Source of the DNA: Pinguiococcus pyrenoidosus
Lineage: Eukaryota; Sar; Pinguiophyceae; Pinguiochrysidales; Pinguiochrysidaceae
Length of the DNA stretch: 15,819 bases
Direction of reading: 5' to 3'
Assembly: GCA_019677205.1 (NCBI GenBank)
Contig: JAAMXY010002653.1
Location: 1 to 15,819 of the forward strand
Below are positions 9,142 through 15,819 of this stretch, in pieces. The translations under genes and the position numbers were made by a program. A model generated the notes under the pieces. It ran no database searches and was not told the DNA's origin. It saw only the letters and a list, made by a program, of their open reading frames with translations. Within the stretch, counting starts at the first letter, position 1, and each line of letters opens with the position of its first letter.

Positions 9142-9675
9142 GTCACGCTCGGCTTCCTCGAGGACTTTGGCTTCATCGTGAACTACCGCTCTTAGCACGT
9201 CGTGAACGACTTCGCCTCGAAGCTCTCGGAGCGGAACTTCCTCCTGTCCACGCTCGCGCAGGACGGCTTCGCCCTCAGCCTCGCGACCGAGGAGCTCAAG
9301 AGCGACAAGGAAGTCGCGCTGAAGGCGGTGGACAAGTACGGCCTCGCGCTCGAGTAGGCCTCCGAGGAGCTGCGCAAGGATGCGGACGTCGTTCGCACGG
9401 CGCTGGGGAACGATGCCCGAGGCGCAGCGCAGGAAGCTCTGGAAGCTGCGGATCGCACCCACGCTGATCGGCAAGCAGGTCGCGGCGTGGACCAAGCAGA
9501 ACCGGTTCGGTCTCGAGGATCCCTTCGAAGGCTACGTCCAGTTTATTAACTTTCCAGACTTTCCGCAGTTCCCAGACTTTCCAGACCCTCGGAAGAATGG
9601 CGCCTCGGAGGGCAACCCGGCGTTTCCGGACCTGGGGTGGCTCGCCCGAGCGACGCTGCTCGAAGTTTACTAGCT
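9142..9675 (+). pseudogene. DUF4116 repeat protein, decayed copy
   Basis: In the frame starting at 9142 the plus strand reads as DUF4116 repeats, a family of unknown function expanded in some microalgae and protists. Segments such as LAQDGFALSLATEELKSDKE and AVDKYGLALE followed by ASEELRKDADVVRTAL fit the repeat pattern (DG-x-AL-x-x-A-S-E-E-L-x-x-D-x-x-V-V). Two in-frame TAG codons break it, at 9193-9195 and 9355-9357. The second sits where the repeat normally has Tyr (L-E-Y-A-S-E-E-L), one base from TAC or TAT. After about 9420 the coding-like signal moves to another frame (KLRIAPTLIGKQVAAWTKQN, then FPDFP repeats), implying a frameshift; that frame stops at 9671-9673. No start codon or promoter is evident. 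Best read as a dead gene. Confidence 0.8.
9548..9590 (+). repeat. Short tandem repeat of TTTCCAGAC type
   Basis: Four degenerate copies of a 9-base unit (TTTCCAGAC / TTCCCAGAC / TTTCCGCAG) would encode FPDFPQFPDFPD in the coding-like frame. The repeat lies in the tail of the DUF4116 remnant. Confidence 0.7.
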
Positions 9676-10045
9676 AACGAAAAGAGCGTCGAGTTCTCCG
9701 GCGCCGGCGCTTCGGCTTCCGCTTGGATTTGCTCCTTCTCGAAGACCTTCCGCCGTTGGGCGCATAACCAAGGAATGGGAGAGCATCCACTCCAAGAGTG
9801 CCATCGAGAAAGTGGAGGACCGTCAAGGCGAATGCTTCCAGAACTGCGTTTCGATTCTCCAGCTCCCATCCGGCGGCATCACATACCATAGGCAGGATGA
9901 GAGTGTAGACAGCGTACACCTTCCAGGAGCATCCTCCTTCCGAACTGGGGCGTGCATATTCTTGGATTCTATTGCGAGCGTCATGCAGGAACCAACGCGA
10001 AGCAATCTGAATTGCAAACCAGCGAACTTCTACATTGCTAGATTG
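9674..10045 (-). other. Unexplained open frame downstream of the ROCO gene
   Basis: After the ROCO stop (TAG at 10040-10038) a different minus-strand frame stays open for about 120 codons, from TAG 10046-10048 to TAG 9674-9676. It has a mixed composition (VRWFAIQIASRWFLHDARN, then VLHFLDGTLGVDALPFLGY) and ends in a strongly basic tail (SKSKRKPKRRRRRTRRSFR). There is no ATG near its start; the first is well inside. It could be 3' UTR, a decayed gene or a 3' exon joined by a splice I cannot identify. I do not recognise a family. Confidence 0.3.
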
Positions 10046-13000
10046 CTATATTGAATCTCCTCTTATACTCCGGGCACAGACACCCTTCACCTTCTCGACG
10101 GTACTGATCCTCAGCCGATGGATGTACCCATGCGACGCGCCCTTGTTCTGAACTGACTTGGACAAGCCCTGGGTCCTTCAACCTCACATCGCCTCCCCAG
10201 CTAATCACCTCCGCGCCACCTTGATCCACTGCTATCTGCAGCACTTGTATGAGCTGTGCGTACTCTCCCTGCGACACGACGCATGGCTTGTGAATTGTGA
10301 AGGTCTCCGCGGTCTTGCCTTGCAGTTCCTCGGCAAACTCCTTCACAATCAGTTCGTCGGTAAAAGTTGCGCTTGGCGACCCTGCTTGAAGCCCTTGAGC
10401 ATCGTCGCAAACATCCCGAACCGCCGTCGCCGCGGTTGCAAGGGTTTGCAGGGACTCAAAGCTGTAGGTGGAACCATCGCCCAGCATTGACTCCGGCAAA
10501 AGCCCTGCGACAAACGCGCCACCTGCTCCAACACCAGCGGCAAGAGTGGCAGCCATGACACCAATCTTAATCAAAGCCATGGAAAAGGCGAATGCTTTTG
10601 CAAAACGTTTGAACTTCTCCTTCAACACCTTCAACTCATATCCTTTGCCGCCATTCGTCGGCGCGATGCGCCCCGTCACCGGACAAACAAAGAAGAGGTA
10701 GTACTTGTCGGATACCCAACCCTTCCGAATGTCTGTCCGACCCGTCAGCAGAATCTGGATCTGTGCAGCGAGTTCGGCAGGAAGCAGCAGCGGCGTACAT
10801 GGCAAAGCATGCTCTTTCATGGCGAGCTGCGCCACCTGACGGCTCACCGTGTGCACCTGCATTCCAACATTCCGCACAAGATCTCGTACGCTCTGGTCAT
10901 CATTTTCTTCCTTCGTTTCAGCGAGAACAGAGGGCCAAGCATGCTCCTCCTTCTTTTTCTTAGAAAGGAAATTCTCACTTCCCTCCTCAAGAATGGTCGA
11001 GCCAGATTTCAAGAATGCTTGAGCCTTGAGCCGATATCTACGCAGCTTCGGCTTTACGTGTGGCGCCGTGAATGAGGCTGCATCCAGCAACCACTTCATC
11101 ATCTGCTTCATTACAAGCAGAACGACCGGTTTGTCTTGTTCATGCTCCATTTCCGCTTCGAGAAGATGGGCTGCGGCTCCTTCGTTGGATGCCCAGACCC
11201 AGGCCATCCATCCTATCTCCAAACCGGCATCGTTGTCGTGCAGCATCAGGCACTGAAATATGGCGTACTCGTTTCCAGCGTCACCTCCTTCCCAGACAAC
11301 CTTGACGAAGTTTCGACTAAGGTATGGCCGGCCGAGCTCGCGCTGTGGGGATCCTTGCGCGGTTGAGAGCATACCATCCTCCCCCTCCTCCTCCTCCTCC
11401 TCCTCCTCCTCCTCATCAAACTCGTCGTCCTCATCGATGGGGTCCGGAAAGGCTTGGAGGACTCGTGCTTGGAAACGAGAGAAGGTTCCGCTTGGGAAAA
11501 TCTGCCACAGATCATCTGTTCTTGATCCATGGCTCGAAAAATTCAGAAGAGACACCAAGCGACCACTGTAGACACCATTCAAGAGAGACTCTTCCAACAG
11601 CAGCTTGAACTTTTCGAGTATGATCTCACTTGGCGACATCTGCTCCCTGAGACGTGCCCTCGCGACTGCCTTCTCGTAGCCCTTGTAGGTGTCCGCAGTG
11701 TTGATGACCGCAGGAAACCACTCCTCCTTCGCATTTCCGACGGGCACACAAAGCCGCATAGCTTCGATCATGGCCACCAGGATTTCCAAAGTGTCGCCAT
11801 CTTGAACGCCCTCTCCTGCCTCTTGAATATTGCGATGCAACAACTCTTTAACATCTTCATGGTGCATCCGGTTCGATCGATTCTCGCCGACTCCTCGCAT
11901 CCAATCCGCCGGCTGGAAGAACTTTCCAAGTACAATCGAGCAGAACCAGTTAGGGTCCCAAATCACCACGCTGAGCCCCTCGTCCGCGCTATGCAGAAGC
12001 ACTTCCCCACACTGCTCCACATAGCCCAACAGTGCATCTAAAGCTCCGTCACCTAGCGATTGCAATTGTTCCGGAAGCTGCATCCGTAGGGTTGTACGCG
12101 CCTCTGCCGCTTTCTGAATGCGTGAACCAGCCAAGCGTAGTGTTGGAACTACTTGTACGACCTCCGAGCACAGTGAGGGCATTGAAAGACTAGTGTTTTG
12201 CTCCGCCGCTCCTGCAGGACCTTGAATGTCATTCCAGCAAGCTTTGACATAGTTGTAAATCCCTCCACATTGCCGGGACGAAGTTGCACAGAGTGAAACT
12301 GGGCGCTCCGAAAACAGAGAAAGGCGCCCGCGTGGACTCCACGTCACAACTTCTGCATCTGCAATGCCAGTGACTTCCTCCTGCTGCGCTGCCTCCAACT
12401 TCGCTTTCATGCGCGAATACTCCAACAGCACTCCTCGCATTGCTCTTTCGTGGTCTTCTTTCTCGTTCCTGGTGGTTCCTTCAAACTTGTTCGCAACGAC
12501 CAGAACACGATTTGAGTCTGGGTTGGCAACTGTTTCAAGCATGGACAGCCAATAACGAAGCTCTCTTGCACAGGACATTGGTGTCGTTGTAGGAGGAGCA
12601 GCCCTCAAAGCATCTGTATGGCTATCGCCTCGATCTGGGTTGATGGGAATCACCACAACAAAGATAGACAAAGGCTTGCTCAGCATCTCAACATACGTCA
12701 GCTGAAAGTCCTTCTGGCCCCCGTGATCGAAGATTTGGACATCCACCCCTTCTTCGATGCGCCGTGAAAGAGGATTCAAAAGCTTGGTCCGGCCAATTTC
12801 TACTCCTCGTGTGCGGCCATCCACGAAGTCTTTGTTCTTCAGTGCATCAGCCTCTTCACGCTCCATCATCAGATGCAGACGGACTTGTGTTTTTCCTGCA
12901 CCACCAGGACCGCAGAGATGTACTCGTGGGGGGGATATTGGAATACGGTTGAAAAGCATCTGAGCTACCGAAGAACTCTTCACTTGACTAATGAATTCGA

Positions 13001-13475
13001 GGTACCTTTCCCACTTTTCCTTCCCTTTGATGCGATTAAGAAGTGCATCCAGAGCAGATTGTCCTCGTTCATCAACAGCCAAAAGCACTTTCACTGCTTC
13101 TGAAGTTTCTGCTTTTAGCATTTTATGGTCGCCTGTGTCCTCGATAATTTTGAGAATCGGCTTCAGCGCTGTTGCTAGTACAGCGTCATTTCCTCGATGG
13201 ATAATGTGGTGTAGCAAAGTAACTCGTTTGCCGCCAAAAGAGAAAAGCTCGGTTGGGAGTGGACTAATAAGTGGAAGTAGTCCACAGAGCGTATCCCATT
13301 TCTCCGCTTTTATGGTTGTAAGGACTGTTTCGATTAAAACTTCGGTAGCTACTCCACGGCCTCGCAAGGTTTGTACCACCCCACGGTCTAGTAAGGCTTG
13401 CACGACCTCGAGATGGCCCATTTGAGCTGCAATTTGAAGCGTTCGACGTATTAACTCCTCAGAAAGTGCAGACAC
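10038..13475 (-). CDS. ROCO GTPase (ROC-COR) with N-terminal ankyrin remnant; 3' part of interrupted gene
   Basis: A single uninterrupted frame of 1145 codons. If translated alone, its first ATG is at 13421. It opens with the last ankyrin repeat (LQIAAQMGHLEVVQALLDRG). The ROC GTPase domain has a P-loop GPGGAGKT (residues 189-196, nt about 12911-12888), a G3 motif DHGGQ (250-254), a G4-like NKFE (329-332, where NKxD is usual) and a G5-like CATSS (396-400). The COR domain follows (about 440-680; QCGEVLLH and VIWDPNWFCSIVLG are typical). A run of about 11 Glu (688-698) is encoded by a TCC/CTC tract at 11380-11414. The C terminus has a YYLFFVCPVTGRIAPTN segment near 930 and a Gly/Ala-rich hydrophobic helix near 960-993. 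No kinase domain is seen. ROCO proteins are dimeric GTPase scaffolds. It continues the ankyrin frame upstream of the 430-bp insertion and is probably one gene with it. Confidence 0.85.
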   Translation of the reverse strand: MSALSEELIRRTLQIAAQMGHLEVVQALLDRGVVQTLRGRGVATEVLIETVLTTIKAEKWDTLCGLLPLISPLPTELFSFGGKRVTLLHHIIHRGNDAVLATALKPILKIIEDTGDHKMLKAETSEAVKVLLAVDERGQSALDALLNRIKGKEKWERYLEFISQVKSSSVAQMLFNRIPISPPRVHLCGPGGAGKTQVRLHLMMEREEADALKNKDFVDGRTRGVEIGRTKLLNPLSRRIEEGVDVQIFDHGGQKDFQLTYVEMLSKPLSIFVVVIPINPDRGDSHTDALRAAPPTTTPMSCARELRYWLSMLETVANPDSNRVLVVANKFEGTTRNEKEDHERAMRGVLLEYSRMKAKLEAAQQEEVTGIADAEVVTWSPRGRLSLFSERPVSLCATSSRQCGGIYNYVKACWNDIQGPAGAAEQNTSLSMPSLCSEVVQVVPTLRLAGSRIQKAAEARTTLRMQLPEQLQSLGDGALDALLGYVEQCGEVLLHSADEGLSVVIWDPNWFCSIVLGKFFQPADWMRGVGENRSNRMHHEDVKELLHRNIQEAGEGVQDGDTLEILVAMIEAMRLCVPVGNAKEEWFPAVINTADTYKGYEKAVARARLREQMSPSEIILEKFKLLLEESLLNGVYSGRLVSLLNFSSHGSRTDDLWQIFPSGTFSRFQARVLQAFPDPIDEDDEFDEEEEEEEEEEGEDGMLSTAQGSPQRELGRPYLSRNFVKVVWEGGDAGNEYAIFQCLMLHDNDAGLEIGWMAWVWASNEGAAAHLLEAEMEHEQDKPVVLLVMKQMMKWLLDAASFTAPHVKPKLRRYRLKAQAFLKSGSTILEEGSENFLSKKKKEEHAWPSVLAETKEENDDQSVRDLVRNVGMQVHTVSRQVAQLAMKEHALPCTPLLLPAELAAQIQILLTGRTDIRKGWVSDKYYLFFVCPVTGRIAPTNGGKGYELKVLKEKFKRFAKAFAFSMALIKIGVMAATLAAGVGAGGAFVAGLLPESMLGDGSTYSFESLQTLATAATAVRDVCDDAQGLQAGSPSATFTDELIVKEFAEELQGKTAETFTIHKPCVVSQGEYAQLIQVLQIAVDQGGAEVISWGGDVRLKDPGLVQVSSEQGRVAWVHPSAEDQYRREGEGCLCPEYKRRFNIAI
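11380..11414. repeat. Trinucleotide (TCC)n tract, encoding poly-Glu on minus
   Basis: About eleven consecutive CTC/TCC triplets encode the uninterrupted Glu run in the ROCO protein, just after its COR domain. Such runs are prone to length change by slippage. Confidence 0.85.
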
Positions 13476-13480
13476 GTCAG

Positions 13481-13910
13481 GGTGGTGAATCGATCAGGTC
13501 TACCAGAATACCCGTAAATTGACATCTTTGGGTGGAAACGCCGTGTGGGCCTATTGATACTGTTCTACTAGGAGTAAAAGCTGCGAACGAATATGTTAGC
13601 ATCCAACGCATGCCCTGGAGTGTATTGGTAAAGCAATGGGACAGCTGCATCAGTAGCGCAGGAACTTTCATCCAACGGAGGCAGTGAGAAGCGGGCCACC
13701 TATCGCCCTTTGATTGAGCTTCAACAGTCTTCTCTGCTTTTGATCGGCCACACCAAATTCAAATGGGCACAGAATAGCAGCAAATGGGAAGGCTTCCCAT
13801 TGAAAACCTCTGTTCTCCGGATGAAATCGAGCACCTCCTTGCTGAGATACTTGGTGTTGAAGAATTCTCTCGATCATGTCGCATTGGGGAGACCTGTTCG
13901 ATTCACCACC
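13481..13910. mobile_element. MITE-like element with terminal inverted repeats, inserted in the ankyrin-ROCO gene
   Basis: A 430-bp segment bounded by inverted repeats. The left end reads GGTGGTGAATCGATCAGGTC and the reverse complement of the right end GGTGGTGAATCGAACAGGTC, so 19 of 20 bases match. Immediately outside both ends is the 6-bp direct repeat CGTCAG (13475-13480 and 13911-13916), a likely target-site duplication. Removing the element and one copy joins GCT GAC to GTG TCT in frame and rebuilds a normal ankyrin repeat. The interior has no transposase and no recognisable protein, so it would be non-autonomous. On the minus strand the ankyrin frame meets TGA two codons inside the element. 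It has no clean intron: I found no GT-AG pair at its ends that restores the frame exactly. The superfamily is undetermined. Confidence 0.85.
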
Positions 13911-14589
13911 CGTCAGCCCCATGCCTTAACAAGGCTTGCACCACCTCCAGTTGGCCATTCTCAGCTGCAACGTTGAGTGGCGTGGCTCCATTGTTGTCCG
14001 CAGCCTCCTTGTCCGCCCCACGGTCTAGCAAGGCTTGTACGACCTGCAGGTGGCCTTTCTTAGCTGCACTGTTGAGTGGCGTCACTCCATCCTTGGTCGC
14101 AGCCTCCTTGTTGGCCCCACGGTCTAGCAAGGCTTGCACCACCTCCAGGTGGCCTTTCTGAGCTGCAATGTTGAGTGGCGTCCATCCATTCTTATTCGCC
14201 GCCTCCTTCTCCCCGCCACGGTCTAGCAAGGCTTGTACCACCTCCAGGTGGCCATTCTCAGCTGCAACGTTGAGTGGCGTCCAACCATTGTTGCTCGCCG
14301 CCTCCTTGTCTGCCCCACGGTCTAGCAAGGCTTGCACCACCTCCAGGTGACCTTTCTCAGCTGCAATGTGGAGTGGCGTCCATCCATACTTGTCCACCGC
14401 GTGTACGTTCGCTCCCTCGCGTAGTAGAGTTTTGACGACAGTTACGTGACCACTCGAAGCTGCGACACCAAGCGCTGTATCTCCATACTTCTCTTCCTTC
14501 GCCTCCGTGTCCGCCCCCTCCGCAACCAACCTCACCACCTCTTCCACATCCCCCCTCTCCGCCGCGTCGTGAAGCGGCGTACGAGACAT
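13903..14589 (-). CDS. Ankyrin-repeat 5' part of the interrupted ankyrin-ROCO gene
   Basis: From ATG 14589 (context CCGAACATGT; an in-frame TAA lies upstream at 14661-14659) the frame runs 228 codons to TGA 13905-13903, where the last two codons already belong to the inserted element. It holds seven 33-residue ankyrin repeats, starting SRTPLHDAAERGDVEEVVRL. Repeats 3 to 7 are almost the same (GHLEVVQALLDRG in most). The seventh is cut after RHGAD; the remainder and an eighth repeat lie beyond the insertion at the start of the ROC-COR frame. With the element removed, the repeat-to-repeat distance is normal (one extra residue), and the whole protein would be about 1371 aa: eight ankyrin repeats, ROC, COR, poly-Glu and C-terminal region. 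Ankyrin repeats mediate protein binding. As it stands the gene is probably broken, unless rescued by cryptic splicing or by an empty allele. Confidence 0.8.
   Translation of the reverse strand: MSRTPLHDAAERGDVEEVVRLVAEGADTEAKEEKYGDTALGVAASSGHVTVVKTLLREGANVHAVDKYGWTPLHIAAEKGHLEVVQALLDRGADKEAASNNGWTPLNVAAENGHLEVVQALLDRGGEKEAANKNGWTPLNIAAQKGHLEVVQALLDRGANKEAATKDGVTPLNSAAKKGHLQVVQALLDRGADKEAADNNGATPLNVAAENGQLEVVQALLRHGADGW
13923..14420. repeat. 99-bp tandem repeats encoding ankyrin units
   Basis: The landmark GGTCTAGCAAGGCTTG recurs at 14022, 14121, 14220 and 14319, exactly 99 bases apart, with a diverged copy at 13923 and another (GGTCTAGTAAGGCTTG) at 13385 beyond the insertion. Third codon positions are shared as well as protein, so the DNA units themselves are young or homogenised. 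The two repeats nearest the start codon are clearly more diverged. Confidence 0.9.
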
Positions 14590-15287
14590 GTTCGGAGTGC
14601 CACTTTGCGTCTGAGAAATGCCCTTTGCGCGCCAACTCAGCCGAAGTCTTCTCAACCATTAGCCAGCGCAGTGCAGAAAGAGCCCTCAATTCAGCGCGTC
14701 ATCCTTTTTCATCGGATACAGTTTGAAGATTCCTTCTGCGCCCCTGCCGGAACTACAGAGGCTCGGATTGGTCACTTGCCTTCCATTTGGTGCGTTGATT
14801 GGCCTAGAAAATTATTCTGCAGCAGCAGCTCCTACCTCTTCGGACTTCTTTGGAGTTTCATCTCATGCTCCAATGAAGTCTTCGCTCTTGGTAGCTCAGC
14901 TCCGAAACACACAATCTTCTCCATTTGATGGATCTGAACTCATCGCACTCCTAGCCAATTCTGCGGAATCGAAGCGGGTAGGGGTGCATCTCCACAGAAG
15001 CGTCCTCTAACAACTCATATTTTATGTGCTACGAAAGTAAATTGATGCAAGCCAATCCCAAAAACCAGAATTCCTTCTACCCTCGAAGGTGCGTCTTATT
15101 CGCTTGTGTGGTTACAACCTCGCCAGTTCATTCGTCTGCGGAAAATCATTCTCGCATCATTCCAGAAGAGGAATTATATGTGAACCAATTAGCGTTTCCC
15201 TGGCCATAGGTCTTTGTAGAAGATACGCTTTTAATCGAACCAATCCCGTCAGCTCTAGACGTCTCTCTTTCTTTGAGACTTGAGAAT
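14590..15287. other. Intergenic region upstream of both flanking genes, no gene seen
   Basis: The 5' flanks of the ankyrin-ROCO gene (minus) and the J-domain gene (plus) lie here, so both promoters should be inside. A plus-strand frame at about 14723-15010 is open but has no ATG near its start and no recognisable domain. I see no tRNA, repeat family or subtelomeric satellite. Confidence 0.45.
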
Positions 15288-15419
15288 ATGGGCCCGCCGG
15301 TATGTTTCATCACCATCGCGCCTTGCGCCGCCGCAGCAGGGACTACAAGGAGGATGTTGCTCCCACGCATGCGCTGCTCTTCTTCCTCAACTCTCGCAGA
15401 CTCTCCCCTCTCACACAAC

Positions 15420-15665
15420 ATGGCATTTCGCGTCAGGAATTCCGCAACCACTGACGGGCAATCCGCGTATGAAATTCTCGGGCTCCACGAGGGGGCGACC
15501 GACGAGAGTATCCGCACGGCGTACCGCTCGCTCCTTCGGAAGTGGCATCCGGACCGCCGTAAGGATGCGCCCGAAGCGGCCAACGACATGGCGAAGCGCG
15601 TCAACGAGGCCTATGCATCGATCCGCACCGCCGAGCACCGTCACAATTCCTGCCAACCCGCCTAG
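15420..15665 (+). CDS. Small J-domain (DnaJ-like) protein
   Basis: J-domain co-chaperone, which would stimulate the ATPase of an Hsp70 partner. From ATG 15420 (CAACATGGC, good context) the product is 81 aa. The sequence AYEILGLHEGATDESIRTAY followed by RSLLRKWHPD contains helix II and the diagnostic His-Pro-Asp at residues 43-45, then helix III (AKRVNEAYASI). There is no Gly/Phe region, zinc finger or membrane helix, so it is a minimal type III J-protein. The same frame is open upstream to ATG 15288. That start would add 44 residues rich in Ala, Arg and Ser, which could be an organelle-targeting peptide (125 aa), so the start is uncertain. The stop TAG is only about 100 bases from the telomere repeats. 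Confidence 0.85.
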   Translation: MAFRVRNSATTDGQSAYEILGLHEGATDESIRTAYRSLLRKWHPDRRKDAPEAANDMAKRVNEAYASIRTAEHRHNSCQPA

Positions 15666-15766
15666 CACGCCCAACCAAAAACCTCCAATCAACAAAACCA
15701 AGATGATGACGAGAACATTTCCACTGGATCCCGAGGCGGTGGACTGGTTAGGAGCATTCAGGAGAG
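15666..15766. other. Subtelomeric spacer between J-domain gene and telomere
   Basis: About 100 bases of unique-looking sequence with no repeat family. A single TTAGG occurs near 15748. This is presumably the 3' UTR of the J-domain gene. Confidence 0.6.
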
Positions 15767-15819
15767 TGAGGGTTAGGGTTAGGGTTAGGGTTAGGGTTAG
15801 GGTTAGGGTTAGGGTTAGG
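15767..15819 (+). repeat. Telomere, (TTAGGG)n
   Basis: After a variant TGAGGG (15767-15772) come seven full TTAGGG units and a partial one to the end of the window (15773-15819). The G-rich strand runs 5' to 3' toward the edge, the orientation expected at a right chromosome end. The true array is probably longer than the assembled part. Confidence 0.97.

Noticed and set aside
9193-9357. Recoded TAG (alternative genetic code) suggested by two TAG codons in the DUF4116 frame
   Set aside because: TAG is used as the terminal stop of the aldo/keto reductase, ROCO and J-domain genes in the same window, and the DUF4116 copy also has a frameshift.
13889-13908. tRNA-like or SINE B box (GTTCGATTC) in the inverted repeat
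   Set aside because: It matches the loose B-box pattern, but no A box or cloverleaf lies at the right distance, and the TIR plus direct-repeat structure fits a DNA transposon better.
13477-13922. Two small minus-strand frames inside the inserted element
   Set aside because: Short, no recognisable domain, no transposase signature; they look like chance frames.
14723-15010. Plus-strand open frame upstream of the J-domain gene
   Set aside because: No ATG near the start, no splice partner and no recognisable motif.

Overview
This is the right-hand end of a chromosome from a single-celled eukaryote. The last 47 bases are tandem TTAGGG units running toward the end, and genes with short GT-AG introns lie on both strands. 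The gene content fits a microalga better than an animal or fungus, perhaps a stramenopile, haptophyte or other red-lineage group: a nucleoredoxin-like protein, an ankyrin-ROCO GTPase, a DUF4116 remnant and a Ty1/copia fragment. I cannot name the species.

Layout. Bases 1-521 (+) hold the 3' half of an aldo/keto reductase. Bases 598-2768 (-) hold a multi-exon nucleoredoxin-like protein, convergent with the reductase. Its 5' end faces, across about 480 bases, a divergent gene at 3253-6366 (+) that joins an ArfGAP zinc-finger domain to three PDZ domains. Bases 6795-8122 (-) hold a four-exon, four-helix membrane protein that I do not recognise. Bases 8123-10037 are a graveyard: a frameshifted Ty1/copia RNase H fragment (-) and a DUF4116 pseudogene with two in-frame TAG codons (+). 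Bases 10038-14589 (-) hold a large ankyrin-ROC-COR (ROCO) gene. It is interrupted by a 430-bp element with about 20-bp terminal inverted repeats, flanked by a 6-bp direct duplication (CGTCAG). Removing the element and one duplicate restores an open frame of about 1371 codons. A small J-domain gene (15420-15665, +) ends about 100 bases before the telomere.

The genes do not form an operon-like pathway. Several are signalling or redox proteins (Arf GTPase control, a ROCO GTPase, thioredoxin-fold oxidoreductase), but neighbourhood here does not imply joint function. The most unusual items are the ArfGAP-PDZ-PDZ-PDZ architecture, the clean transposon-like insertion into the ankyrin-ROCO gene, the decayed DUF4116/copia block and the very short gene-to-telomere distance. 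Exon models were built by hand from splice signals, phase agreement and domain continuity.
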